Source: Psoroptes ovis
Taxonomy: Eukaryota > Arthropoda > Arachnida > Sarcoptiformes > Psoroptidae
Assembly: GCA_002943765.1 (NCBI GenBank)
Contig: PQWQ01000041.1
Location: forward strand, 186,001 to 250,000
DNA length: 64,000 nucleotides
Direction: 5' to 3'
Below are positions 1 to 10,859 of this stretch, one piece after another. The position numbers and the translations under genes are program-made. The number at the start of each line of letters is the position of its first letter. Position 1 is the first letter of the stretch. Below the pieces are notes generated by a model. It was not told the DNA's origin. It worked only from the letters and a program-made list of their open reading frames with translations, and ran no database searches.

Positions 1-52
1 TATTTTTTTTCATGATTTTTTATTCCAGTCATTCATGATAATTTATTTGCAG

Positions 53-427
53 CAATTGGTTGGAAAATTGCATACAACAAATTCTGAATTGAATCTATTG
101 AAAGCACAAAATGATGAACGTGCAGCACAATCAAATAATACTTGGTTTTCAAAAACATTATCATCATTACGTGATGTAGCAACTTCATCAACATCATCAT
201 CGATATCAGCAACATCATATCTGTCATCATTGCAACCGAAAAATCATTCTCATCAATTTAAACAAAGTAATTCAATATCATCAGGAATAGCATCATCATC
301 GGATGAATCATCTATGAATAATATGAACAATCAACCAAATAGTTTACAACAAAATAATCATAATGATTCGCAAAATTCAATTATAAATAATAAATTTCGA
401 CGTAATAGTAGTCAAAGTGAACATTAA
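53..427 (+). CDS. 3' terminal exon of an unidentified protein (partial)
   Basis: A pyrimidine-rich stretch ending in TTTGCAG at 46-52 looks like a splice acceptor, so the exon probably begins at 53 and the gene starts left of the window. The reading frame runs to a TAA at 425-427, and AATAAA follows at 464-469. The first 25 or so residues (QLVGKLHTTNSELNLLKAQ) look like the end of a coiled coil. The rest is Ser/Asn/Gln-rich low-complexity tail, likely disordered, ending in NSSQSEH. I do not recognise the family. The ATG at 35 lies upstream of the acceptor and is probably not a real start. Confidence 0.55.
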   Translation, partial: QLVGKLHTTNSELNLLKAQNDERAAQSNNTWFSKTLSSLRDVATSSTSSSISATSYLSSLQPKNHSHQFKQSNSISSGIASSSDESSMNNMNNQPNSLQQNNHNDSQNSIINNKFRRNSSQSEH

Positions 428-632
428 ATTTATTCAGGCAATAGTTGTCAATTCCTGTGAAAAAATAAAAATGTAAACAAAGGAAATATATTTTCTAGTC
501 CTTTTTTAAATATAAATAAAATTTTTCCCATTCCTTTTTTTAATCGAAATAACAATTTTTAATAATATAAAAAAATTAAATAAAAGTTGATTTTTGACAA
601 CAAATGCAATTAACGATTATAAAAACTTGAAA

Positions 633-1843
633 TTATTCACTGTTAGGATGTTCACAAATGCCAGAAAATAGAATATGTTCAGAATCATCAGATACCAATA
701 AGTAGATAAATGGTCGATTAACGATAAAATCAATAACATCAAAATCGATGCAGCATCTCATCATAACTATTGCGGTTGCAGCAGCAGCTCTGGTACCTTC
801 TTCATCAACTTCGATCACTGCTTTTTGGATAATATCAGATACGAATAATTTTTGATCACTGATTCCAGAAAGATTGGCAGAATCGCTAAAAATACTTTTG
901 ACATTCATATCAACTAAATGAGGAACCAATTGATGCATCGATTCGATTTTGAATTTAGGTAATTGCAATCGAACTTCTGACCTTGAAGTCAGTCCGTTCA
1001 AAATTTGTGACAATTTTTCACCATTTTGTGTTGCTTTCAAAATGTTTGAAATTGTTTTTTCTTTATCAGGCAAAATTATTACCATCGAAATAGATCCAGA
1101 CTCATAAGGTATTCGCAGTGCTTGTATGCCAATTTCTGTGCATCGATAATATGGAAATTTTTTCTTATGTGTCATCATTTTTACTTTTACATTTTGGCCA
1201 TTACTTTTATTAAATTCGCCGTCAAATGTAGCGAATTTCTCAAAAGGATATTTCCAAAGACCTTTGAAATATATTGCATTAATCAAAATTACTTGCGTAG
1301 CAGGATCGATTTGATTCAACAATTTAGGAATCATATCTTTGGTTGCTTTTCTAACGTCTTCATTGATTTCTGATACTGAAGCACTTTGATCCAAGAAATT
1401 TAATTGCTTAGCTATTGCTAAAAATTTTTCCGCTAATAATTTAACATAAGAATCACGCAATGGAAAACTAAATAAAATAATCATTTAAAAACAAAATCAT
1501 TTAGTATTTAGTTTATTTTGATTGAAAAAAGAACTCACTCTTTATGACTATAAAGCATATTTGCATTGTTTAATACGCTTTCATTTGTTTTAATAAAAGT
1601 TTGCAATTTACTGGCATGATTTTCCAACATGATTTGGTAATCATTTTTGCTCGATTGATTTGATGATGTTGTTCCGAATAGAAATTGAATCAATTCAATT
1701 TGAGTATGGTCATCGGCACCTGCCAATAGCATACCGATTGCTGTTGTTAATGAAAATGGAGATAATACCAAATTTTCGCCCTGAACATACAGATTTTTGG
1801 TCAATTTCATTACCAAACGATTATTGTGATGAATATTGTCCAT
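633..1843 (-). CDS. Serpin (serine protease inhibitor family), intracellular type
   Basis: Two exons, 1843..1539 and 1467..633, are joined by a 71-bp intron (donor GA|GTGAGT, acceptor TTTATTTAG|TTTT). The frame is kept across the junction (YSHK-D-FPLRDSY). The product is 379 aa, the normal serpin length. Family marks: NLVLSPFSLTTAIGMLLAGA in helix B, NAIYFKGLWKYPFE, the hinge EVDEEGTRAAAATA, and the C-terminal NRPFIYLLVSD...ILFSGICEHP. Counting from the hinge Gly (P15), P2-P1-P1' read Arg-Cys-Cys, so the target protease cannot be named with confidence. From the chosen start (MDNIHHNN) there is no signal peptide, which suggests a clade B-like intracellular serpin. An in-frame ATG 39 bases upstream (1882) would add 13 residues. 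In house dust mites the group 27 allergens are serpins; whether this is that gene is not shown here. Confidence 0.93.
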
Positions 1844-2257
1844 TTTTGATTGAATAAGGTTGATTGAAATTTGAATAATCAATGAAATAATGAATGAATT
1901 GTCAAATGAATGAATAGATTTTTATATGTGAATGAAAATTTTGAAGGGCGTTGGTGAAAAAATATTAATGAGTCAATAAATAAACATTCAATTTTATTAG
2001 TAATAATATCATCAATAGAAATATTAATGGAATGCCATTAAATGATGTTTTCTATGGAGACCATTTTGGCATATGTCGAAATTAAAGATTCATCATTGAT
2101 ATGTAATAAAAAAAAAGTTTGTTTTTAATTTTCAAGGCACATATGCAATCAATTAGCAATAATAATGCGGGTTAAGTTAACCTTCGAAAAGTTAAATTTG
2201 AAAATATTTTGAAATTTTTTAAATCAAAATAAGAATGAAAAAAAACATTATCAAAAA
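1844..2257. other. Intergenic AT-rich spacer
   Basis: 414 bp between the serpin start and the 3' end of the first arrestin-domain gene, both on the minus strand. It must contain the serpin promoter and 5'UTR. No repeat, RNA gene or convincing ORF is seen. Confidence 0.5.
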
Positions 2258-3581
2258 TTAATTTTTTGTTGGAAGTGTTGGATACATCGATTGTGAATTA
2301 TTGTTCATGAATTCTTCTGAATATGGTGGTGGTGCTTCAGCAAAACCAATTGGTGGTGCCGATGGAATATTGGAAGAATCAATTTGAGGATAAACATAAT
2401 CCGGATTAACAGGTGGTTGATTTGTAATCGGTTGAGGCTGATAGAAATTCGACATCGGTTGCAGCTGTTGTTGAGGCGGATTTAATGGTTGATACGTTAA
2501 AATGATTGGTAATTTACAATAAAGATTTATTGCTAATGGAATGTCTAATTTGATTTCAACATAATATGATACTTGTATTGTACGACATGTGTTTTGTATG
2601 ATTGGCAAATCTTTTGGCAATAAAATCGGTACTTGATAGTGTCCATTAAGCTTATTTGCTGGTACAAGCTGTCCAAATGTTGTCAAAATTTTTTCATCAT
2701 AATCTTCATTATGGTTATTTGCGATCACACGAATATTTTGAATGATAGATCCACTTAGTGTCATTGATCTATCAGAATGATTGTCAATAAAACAATCAAC
2801 CACTATATTACTACCTAGTGTCCATCCAGCTTTTGAAATGCTACAACGCATCGATAATGGTTTACCAGAAATCAAACCGACTGTCTTGGATTGTTGATCA
2901 TGAACAGGTGCCTAAAATTCACATTTAAATGAATAAAAATTTTATTATTCAAAATCTTAAAATACATACATTTAGTTCATTTGGTGAAACCGAAGGAAAA
3001 CCTTTTATTTCGATATTAACTTCTTTTGATTTGCCACCAACAGACGCTTTTATATTATATTCAACATAAGCACAATTTTTATACCTAAATGAGCTAGGAA
3101 TATTGGCTGGAATTGCAAATTGAAACGGTAATTCATGATTACCAGCACCAAGTTTCGTACCATTGCCTTTTTATAAAAAAAATAAATTTTTAAAAAATTA
3201 TCAAATGAATTATGACAAAAACAAACCATTGGGTGCGAACAAATGATTTAAATGAAACAGCTCATAGCTTTCATGTCTGAATCCATGATTATTATCAGAT
3301 CTTTTTATGATAATGTTGTTAGCAGTTGTTGTGTAAATACCTACACCATTGTCTTCAATATGATGATGACGACGATGATTCGATGATTTTGATGTTCCTA
3401 TCAAAGTATTAACTTGACCAATAAAAGATAATTTCAAATTATTTGGATCAATAGATTCGGATAATGAGAAAGACAGACGGCCAGTTATTATTTCGCCTGG
3501 AAAATATGATTGATTTGTACGATCTAATGTTATCGTTAATGAATGTATACGATTTTCGAATAATGAACGTATTAAATTCAT
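2258..3581 (-). CDS. Arrestin domain-containing protein (alpha-arrestin), copy 1, with PPxY motif
   Basis: Three exons (3581..3227, 3166..2970, 2911..2258) give 401 aa. Donors are AATG|GTTTGT and AAAT|GTATGT; acceptors are AAAAAG|GCAATG and TTTTAG|GCACC; the frame is continuous. The arrestin N domain opens with a short MNLIRSLFENRI leader, then a strand with LDRTNQSYFPGEIITGRL. GNHELPFQFAIPANIPSSF is the family's L-P-F-x-F-x-L-P signature. The C domain includes CSISKAGWTLGSNIVVDCFI and ends near LPIILTYQP. The tail is Pro/Gln-rich and carries PPPYSEEF, a PPxY motif that in alpha-arrestins recruits Nedd4-family HECT ubiquitin ligases through their WW domains. The expected role is as an adaptor for ubiquitination and endocytosis of membrane cargo. 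It is first of three tandem paralogues. Confidence 0.92.
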
Positions 3582-4032
3582 GTTTTTTGTTAAATTATCG
3601 ATTCAAAAAAATAGATGAATAATTGATTTGATCATAAAACAAAAATTTATTTATTTTGATCTTTGAAAAAAATGACTCAATGATAAAATTGAAAGCATAA
3701 ATACATAAAATTTTTTACTCTTATATTAACTCAACATATGTTTTTATATTATTTTTTTTTTATTGATTGCTAAATTGCTTAAGAAATTTTTTTTCCATAT
3801 TTTTCAAACTACGTCATACGATTTCTGTTTCTATTTATTTTGACAATTGAATTGTGATTTTTAGGCGTTTTTTTGATGAGTCTTTTTTTAAATCTCTATA
3901 TGATATAATTACTTGGAAACAACGATTCATTATTTCATCATATTTTGAGTCCATCCATTATTTTTGGTTGATTAATATTTTGTAAAAACATGAATCATTT
4001 ATTGATTATTTTCATTGGAAACAAATATATTA
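3582..4032. other. Spacer between arrestin genes 1 and 2
   Basis: 451 bp of AT-rich sequence with T-runs (for example around 3750-3765). It should hold the promoter of copy 1 and the 3'UTR of copy 2. I see no ORF, repeat or RNA gene in it. Confidence 0.4.
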
Positions 4033-5191
4033 TTATCCATCCGCAGTAACTCGACGATGATTTGAAAATGTATCAATTTTTTTACCGGTCAAAATTATTG
4101 GCAATTTACAATATAGACTCGTTGAAAATGGAATTTCTAATTTAACTTCGATATAATATGTTATCAAAATTGTACGACATGTATTTTGTATGATTGGCAA
4201 TTCTTGTGGTATTGATATTGAAATTGAATATTGTCTATTGAAACAATTTGCTGGCACACGCTGTTCTAAGGATGAATGGACATTATCACTGTATTCTTGT
4301 TTATATTTATGAGCTTTAATCACTAAATCTTGTATGATTGATGCACTTAATTTCATTTCTTTATCTGAATGATTATCAATATAACAATTTATCGGTATCA
4401 GAGTGCCTAATGTCCAACCAGATTTTGATAAATTACAACGCATTTTCACTTCTTTTCCATATAATAACCCAACCGTTTTTGATTGTTGATCTTTAACCGG
4501 TTCCTAAGCCAAAATAAGTGAATTATCTTTGAAAGAAAATTATTTTGACCTCAAAAAGCTTACAGTTAGTTTATTTCTGGGAATTTTAGGGTAGCCAATA
4601 ATATTGATGGATATTTCTTGTGATTTACCATCAACATCAGCTTTGATCCAATATTTGATATCAGCAAATCGTTGATATTTGAACGTACTTGGAGCATCGT
4701 AGGGGACTTCAAATTTGAATGGCAATTGATGAAAACCTGGTCTGAGAGAGCCACCTGTAAATGACAAGGGTAAGATATTAAATTACATTTGAAAAAAATG
4801 ACTAATCGAACATACCAAAGATTGTGAATGAATGACCTAATGTGAATAGATCATAACTATCACGAATTGTTTGATCTATAATAATACTATTTCGCTCGTG
4901 TTCTGATGAAACCATTGTTGCTATTCCATTAATAGCATTCACAAATTCATTTTGGAAATGATTGTTACGATCATTATGTTTCATTATCTGTGTATTTTCT
5001 ATCAAAGTTTTAGCATTTCCGATGAACGATATGCTCAATTTATCACCATCAATTGGAGCATTTGATTTGAATATTAAATGACCAGTTATTTTTTCATTTG
5101 GATAATATGTTTGATTTGTGCGATCCAATTCGATCGATAATGATTCAATTGAATTTTCAAAAAATGATCCGATAAAATTCATAAAATTCAT
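4033..5191 (-). CDS. Arrestin domain-containing protein, copy 2, lacking a PPxY tail
   Basis: Three exons (5191..4816, 4754..4564, 4503..4033) give 345 aa. Intron positions and phases match copy 1 (after the first base of a Gly codon, then between codons), showing descent by tandem duplication. The N domain has LDRTNQTYYPNEKITGHL and GFHQLPFKFEVPYDAPSTF; the C domain has CNLSKSGWTLGTLIPINCYI and LPIILTGKK. The protein stops 14 residues after the last arrestin strand (…TFSNHRRVTADG). It therefore has no Pro-rich tail and no PPxY, so direct HECT-ligase recruitment by that route looks lost. A 61-bp intron separates exons 1 and 2. Confidence 0.9.
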
Positions 5192-6126
5192 GGTATATCT
5201 AATGACTTTGAAATTGTTGTTTTTGATCTAAAATAGAAAAATTTTAAAACATTTATTGCATAAACATTCAACTAATTTCAATAACATAACATAAACAAAA
5301 GTCCATTTTTGGTCAAAATGAAACATGTTTTGAATTCATGGTTCAAAATGATGCAAAATGGGTAATACTGTTATCATTGTCGTTACAGATTACTTTAAGA
5401 TTACCATTAATAGAATAGAAATGATTATAAAAGTTAGGTTTTTTGTGAAATTTTAACTAAATCAAATAGTTTTATTACCTTTCAATGAATATTAAAATTC
5501 TTGAAAATTTAGTGCTAATTGATTAAACGTCGTCAAAAGTTATATTAGAAATATTGGAAAAATTGTATTATTTAATAAAAAAACATTTTAGAGATTAAAA
5601 ACCAGATCATCTGTTGCGTTCATTGTTTAATAACAAAATAATCAATGTTTTATGATCAACTTATGCTTAATGATTCTTGATTTTATCGCATTAGGCGTAT
5701 TTATTTTGATCATCGATAAGTTGCTTAGATACTCGCTGCTTAATTTTGCGCTGAATGTGATCATTGTTCTTGTAAAAAAAAAATTAAAGAATGAAAAAGT
5801 CAGAGATTTTCATCAAAAAATGTTAAACTTGATTCAATATGAACCTGATGTGGCATAGTCATAGGCATAGGGTAACAGCCAACATAATAAAAGCATGATG
5901 TTTTCATGTTAATATAAGAGCACAAAAAAGATTACAATGTGAGAATGCTTAAGAGGATTGTTTCTGTGGAACACAAATAAGCATAAATAATGATTGGCTT
6001 CGGTTAAATAAATTAGTGAATGAAAAAAATGATGTTTCTTAAAATCAAAGATGTTTTGTGCTTTGATCAATTGTTTAAAAAAAATGATTCCGTTTAGTCA
6101 TCCGTTCTGCTATGAATTTCATTAAT
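5192..6126. other. Intergenic spacer between arrestin genes 2 and 3
   Basis: 935 bp of AT-rich DNA. A 68-codon hydrophobic + strand ORF at 5652-5858 has no recognisable family features and looks like chance. Otherwise nothing stands out. The spacer should contain the promoter of copy 2 and the 3'UTR of copy 3. Confidence 0.4.
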
Positions 6127-7298
6127 TTATTGATAATCATTATCTTCATCATAACATTCAACATTATTAGGCGAATTATCATCATCACAATCAAGTGATA
6201 ACGATGATGATATCATAATCATTTTTGGATTAAATAAATCAATATTTTCAATTTCTAAATTTTGATAAGTCAATATGATCGGTAAACGACAATGTATATT
6301 GAATCCAAATGGTATATCAACATAAATATCGAGAATATAATTTATGTGCATTAGATTACATGAATCAAAAACGATTGGCAATCGTTCAGGCAATGATACA
6401 TTGAATATTTCATTGAATTTTGAATTAGATGGTATTACAGGTCCGCATATTCGATGTATTTTGCGACAACAAACTGTACGTTCAGATAGCGCCATCAATA
6501 TTATTTGTTGATGTAATATTGCTTTCAATTTGAGTGATTTATTAGTATGGTTTTCAATCAGACACTCAACCGGAACAATTTTACCGACGGTAAAACCAAT
6601 TCTTGGTAAATAACATTTCATTTTGATTGATTTTCGAAAGCCAATCATGCCAATTTTTTTCTTTTTAAAATCACTAACTGGTATCTGGTATGATGATTTT
6701 TGAAATTTTCATCAAATTAGAAAAATTACATTGAATGAACACTACTTACCAATAATTTACTAATGGAAATGTTTGGATTTGTAAAAATTGTCACTTTAAT
6801 GGATTTGATTGTAAGGCCAAATTTTGCTTTGATTTTATATTTAATATGATTATCAAATGTGTATTCAAATGTACTCGGTATGTTCATCGGTACAAGAAAA
6901 TGGAATGGTATCCGATATGAGCCAGGTTTTAATACGGTCGTTGTTGATGATACTATTTGAAATTTTAGTTCAAGATTAAAAATAAAATCAGTAGAATTAC
7001 TGGTCAATTTCAAGCACTTACAATAATTTTTTGGCCAATAATATTGCTGAAATAAGCGTTGACATTCAATCGCATTGCGACTTTTATTTGTTTCCACATA
7101 TGTTTTAGCTTGTCCAAAAAATTTAATGTAAATTTTATCTAAATCCAATATATCGACTAATGTTATAATACAATAGCCATTAATTTTTTCACCACCATGA
7201 TAGGTTAAATTTTCATGATCCAATACAATCTTTATTGATTTGACAGATATTTTTAATAATGGTATTACTTTTACCAATGTTCTGCGTAAACAAATCAT
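6127..7298 (-). CDS. Arrestin domain-containing protein, copy 3 (most diverged)
   Basis: Two exons (7298..6750 and 6684..6127; donor ATTATTG|GTAAGT, acceptor ATACCAG|ATACC) give 368 aa. The first two exons of the paralogues are fused here into one, i.e. the first intron is absent. Signatures remain: LDHENLTYHGGEKINGYC in the N domain, GSYRIPFHFLVPMNIPSTF before the hinge, and CYLPRIGFTVGKIVPVECLI and LPIILTYQN in the C domain. The tail is acidic (Asp/Asn/Ser-rich, ending DNDYQ) and has no PPxY. Basic and Cys-rich insertions (CQRLFQQYYWPKNYCKCLK) are not seen in copies 1 and 2. The start shares a 255-bp divergent intergenic region with the kinase on the other strand. Confidence 0.88.
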
Positions 7299-7553
7299 AA
7301 TTAAATGAATAGTACGATTGAGTAATCATAAGTGATCAAATTTCAATGAAATTACATTGTTTTTATATTTTTTTAAAAAGAAAATAATGTTTGATTATCA
7401 TCAATAATTAGATCTATTTATTCATCAATCGATTGATCATTTTGTCTATTGACATATTTTACATATTTTTTTTTGTAATTCAATTATCGAAATTGGAATG
7501 GAAATAATTCTCTTTTATTGCATATTTAAAATGCAAAAATATGTACCAATAGG
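7299..7553. promoter_or_regulatory. Divergent intergenic region, arrestin copy 3 / haspin-like kinase
   Basis: 255 bp separate two head-to-head start codons (7298 on the minus strand, 7554 on the plus strand), so both promoters must lie here or overlap the coding ends. It is strongly AT-rich. No defined factor site can be named with confidence. Confidence 0.35.
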
Positions 7554-8954
7554 ATGAAAATTGGAAAAAGAAAAATAATGGATCATGGAAATTTTTTGAA
7601 AGCATTTAAATTACAATTGAATAAACAAGAATTAAATGATCAATTGCATGATGTTTTTGACAAAAATTTACAATTATTCGATAATCATTTAAAAACAATG
7701 ATCAATAATGATCATGATCGACAAAATTTATTGGAATTAGTCCATTGTCGAAAATCAATTGATTTCAAACATGTATTTGACATGAATGAATTCAATGAAA
7801 AACGTTTCAAACATATTGCTACTGGATCATTCGGTAATGCAATTTTAATGCATTGTGGTAGAAGATTTACTGATAAAATTATCAAGAAAATTTATTGTTT
7901 ACCAAACGAATTATCAATTAATATACGATCATTAGCAATGAATTATTCAGATGTATACAAAGAAACTATTTGCATGAAAATATTATCAAAATTATCTAAA
8001 GGTGTTCGATTGATAGAGAATCAATCAATTATTGAAAGTGATAATGAATTTGGTGATCATTTGATCTATCAAAGAGCAAAGATCAATAATAATCAAAATG
8101 ATGAGGAACCTATTATTGATACAAGACGTCCACGAAAATTTTATCTATTCAAAACAAAATGTTTTCCATTTTTATACGAAATTTATCTTTGTCACAATGA
8201 ATTCGGATCTATGATAAATTTTAACTCAATAATGAATAATTCTTCAATGAATGATGAAATTAATCATTTGCCGATGAATCATAATTTTGAAACAATATTC
8301 ATTAAAATGGAAAACTGTGGCCAACAATTGCGTGAATTGATGAATGAGAAACAAATAAAACCATTTTCATTGATATCAATATTCAAACAGATCGTCATTG
8401 GTTTAGCTATAGCTGAATGCATTTTCTATTTTGAACATCGTGATTTGCATATGGACAATATTATATGTAAGAAAGTGAATGAAAAATATGTAAAATTCAT
8501 ATTCAAATCAAGAAAATATCGATTATTATCATTAAATTTTGAAGCAAAAATCATTGATTTTGGTTACTCGAGAATCAGTTGGAAAAATGAAATTTATTAT
8601 AAAAATTTAGATGGGTTTACTTTCAACACCTACGATGCCAATGATGATGGAGATCCATATCTAGAAATGAATAAATTATTCCAATCTTCAACATATAATT
8701 CGGCAATCGATTGGTCAAATTATTCTAATCAAACAAATTTAATTTGGTTAAAATATTTATTAGCTCAATTATTGAAATCAATCGATATTTGTTATGATTT
8801 AGATCAGGATAGGCAAGAATTAAAGAGAACGAAACAATATTTTAATTCAATTAAGAAGACAATCAAAAATGATGATATTAAAGATGTATTCGAGTTATTC
8901 AATCGTTTAATACAGGATGATTTGAACAATTTAATACCGTTTCGATGCTATTGA
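7554..8954 (+). CDS. Haspin-like atypical protein kinase
   Basis: Single-exon ORF of 466 aa. Haspin kinases phosphorylate histone H3 at Thr3 in mitosis and so position the chromosomal passenger complex. Seen here: a glycine-rich loop ATGSFGNAIL (about residue 90); a helix-C-like YKETICMKILSKL; FIKMENCGQQLRELM; the catalytic loop FEHRDLHMDNIICKK (about residue 295); KIIDFGYSR (about residue 334); and haspin's characteristic C-terminal D-x-DPYLEMNKL…NLIWLKYLLAQLLKSI region. The haspin-specific HRDLH loop and the tail pattern make the family call firm. Oddity: haspins normally read D-Y-T where other kinases have D-F-G; this one reads D-F-G. The N-terminal region is short (about 85 residues before the kinase core). 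ATG 7554 is taken as the start; the Met 8 codons later is possible. Confidence 0.85.
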   Translation: MKIGKRKIMDHGNFLKAFKLQLNKQELNDQLHDVFDKNLQLFDNHLKTMINNDHDRQNLLELVHCRKSIDFKHVFDMNEFNEKRFKHIATGSFGNAILMHCGRRFTDKIIKKIYCLPNELSINIRSLAMNYSDVYKETICMKILSKLSKGVRLIENQSIIESDNEFGDHLIYQRAKINNNQNDEEPIIDTRRPRKFYLFKTKCFPFLYEIYLCHNEFGSMINFNSIMNNSSMNDEINHLPMNHNFETIFIKMENCGQQLRELMNEKQIKPFSLISIFKQIVIGLAIAECIFYFEHRDLHMDNIICKKVNEKYVKFIFKSRKYRLLSLNFEAKIIDFGYSRISWKNEIYYKNLDGFTFNTYDANDDGDPYLEMNKLFQSSTYNSAIDWSNYSNQTNLIWLKYLLAQLLKSIDICYDLDQDRQELKRTKQYFNSIKKTIKNDDIKDVFELFNRLIQDDLNNLIPFRCY

Positions 8955-9142
8955 AATTATCATATCTATGTGAAATGCTTATCTTATCAATAGTTAATTA
9001 GAATTTATCAAATCAATGATATAAAGATTCCCTTTTTCTTGTTAAAAGTAAAAATTAATAAAATTATTCATGGTTTTAACCCAATTTCGAAACGTTTAAG
9101 ACATTGAATTGATTTTTCCTAATTGTAAATAATTAATTTAAC

Positions 9143-9794
9143 ATGAATATCTTTCGTGCATATCATCGAATAATGACCAATCATCCAATTAAAACACAAT
9201 GTTTAACAACAACAATTTTGATCACAACAGGTGATATAATTGCACAAAAAGTTATCGAAAAACAGCCAGAATTGATTGTTAGACGTACAATCAAATTTGC
9301 AACATTTGGATTATTTTTTGTTGTAAGTTGTCTCAATGAATGAATATCAACTTTTTGTATAACAATTTTTTTCTTATTAAAGGGGCCATCAATGTCAATT
9401 TGGTATCGCATATTAGATCGCCGTTTTGGCTCCGCAAAACAAATTCTGCTGAAACCATATCAAAAAGTAATGATCGATCAAGCCACATTTAATCCTTGGA
9501 TTCATATGATGGCAATTATTGTCTTAGGTTTATTAGGTCAAGAATCGATCGAATCAATTAAAACAAATATTAATGATAATTTCATAGATATTATGAAGAA
9601 CAGTTATAAAGTGTGGCCAGCTGTTCAATTGATTAATTTTTATCTAATTCCTTTGAATTATCGGTAAATGTTATAAACTTTTGTCTTAACATTTTTTAAA
9701 AATTGGCTTTGTTCATAGTGCTGTATTCACATCGGGATTTTCACTAGCATGGAATTCATATTTAGCATGGAAATTAGGTGAAAAAGAGCTTTGA
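9143..9794 (+). CDS. Mpv17/PMP22 family membrane protein, tandem copy 1
   Basis: Three exons (9143..9322, 9383..9663, 9719..9794) give 178 aa, the normal family size. Splice sites are GTT|GTAAGT, TAAAG|GGGCC, CG|GTAAAT and CATAG|TGCTG, with the frame preserved. Family marks: an N-terminal YxxxMxxHPIKTQ motif, GDIIAQK, YRILDRRFG, a central FNPW…LG segment, the signature VWPAVQLINFYLIPLNYR, and WNSYLAWK near the C terminus. Members are four-helix proteins of the inner mitochondrial or peroxisomal membrane, linked to channel activity and metabolite or ROS homeostasis. The 178-aa length and close likeness to the next gene point to a recent tandem duplication. Confidence 0.93.
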
Positions 9795-10009
9795 ATGTTT
9801 TCCCGTGATGATTAAATTTTGTAGATAAAATTAAAAGTCAAATTGTTGAAACATTTCAAATAAAAAACATGCTTTCTTTTGAAAAATAAATATTTTAAAA
9901 AAATTCATAAACAAAGTTACGCTATTTTATCACTTTTTTAATTGAAAAATCTAAAACAAAATCAAAAAGTTAATTAACCAAATTCAATTAAATCAATCGA
10001 TAAAACATA

Positions 10010-10675
10010 ATGAACATATTTCGTGCATACAATAAAATCATGAATAAACATCCGATAAAAACTCAATGCATAACTAATGCATTTTTAGTGGCAACGGGTG
10101 ATATTATTGCACAAAAATTCATTGAAAAACAACCAGAATTAATTGTAAAACGTACGGCTAAATTTGCAATATTTGGTCTGGTATACATTGTATGTAAAAA
10201 TTTTTAATTAAAGAAAATTTTATATGAATGCTTTCGCCAAAAATTCAAGGGCCCATGCATAACATTATGGTATAGATTTTTAGATCGTAGATTTGGTCGA
10301 ACAAAACAAATTCTATTGAAACCCTGGCAAAAAATGATCATTGATCAATCTACATTTAGTCCGGCAATAAATTTTTTTGCATTACCAATTCTGGGCCTTA
10401 TGAATCGTAAATCATTGAACGAAATACAAAAAAATATCAAAGAAAATTACATTGATATAATGATAGCAAGTTATAAAATATGGCCTGCTGTACAAATTGC
10501 CAATTTCTATTTAATACCATTGAATTACAGGTAAATTCAAGAAAAGAAATAGATAATAACGCTAATATTAATTCATTCTATTACTGATTTCATCATATTT
10601 AGGACTATTTTTGCATCAATGTTTGCATTGATCTGGAATTCATATTACACATGGAAACTTGGTGAAAAGAAATGA
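10010..10675 (+). CDS. Mpv17/PMP22 family membrane protein, tandem copy 2
   Basis: Three exons (10010..10189, 10250..10530, 10603..10675) give 177 aa. Intron positions are identical to copy 1, and the two coding exon lengths of 180 and 281 bp are identical too. The signature KIWPAVQIANFYLIPLNYR and WNSYYTWKLGEKK are present. The first exons are nearly alike (MNIFRAY, HPIKTQC, GDIIAQK, IEKQPELIV), while the middle of exon 2 has diverged (FSPAINFFALPILGLMNRK). Only 215 bp separate the genes. Both copies look intact, so neither appears to be a pseudogene. Confidence 0.93.
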
Positions 10676-10859
10676 GCCTTTCACCTCATATTATTAACAA
10701 TTTATCAACTTTTCTGGAACATATTTTTTCAAATTTTTCATTAATTCTCAAAGATGACGCCAAATTGTGATGAAATAAAAATCAGCTGTTTAATGTGTTT
10801 TCTTTTTCAATGTTCCAATGTTTCAACTCGTTAGTATTTATTAATCTTTCATAAATAAA

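Noticed and set aside
5652..5858. 68-codon hydrophobic ORF between arrestin genes 2 and 3
   Set aside because: It translates as one hydrophobic stretch, but there is no family match and T-rich DNA yields such ORFs often.
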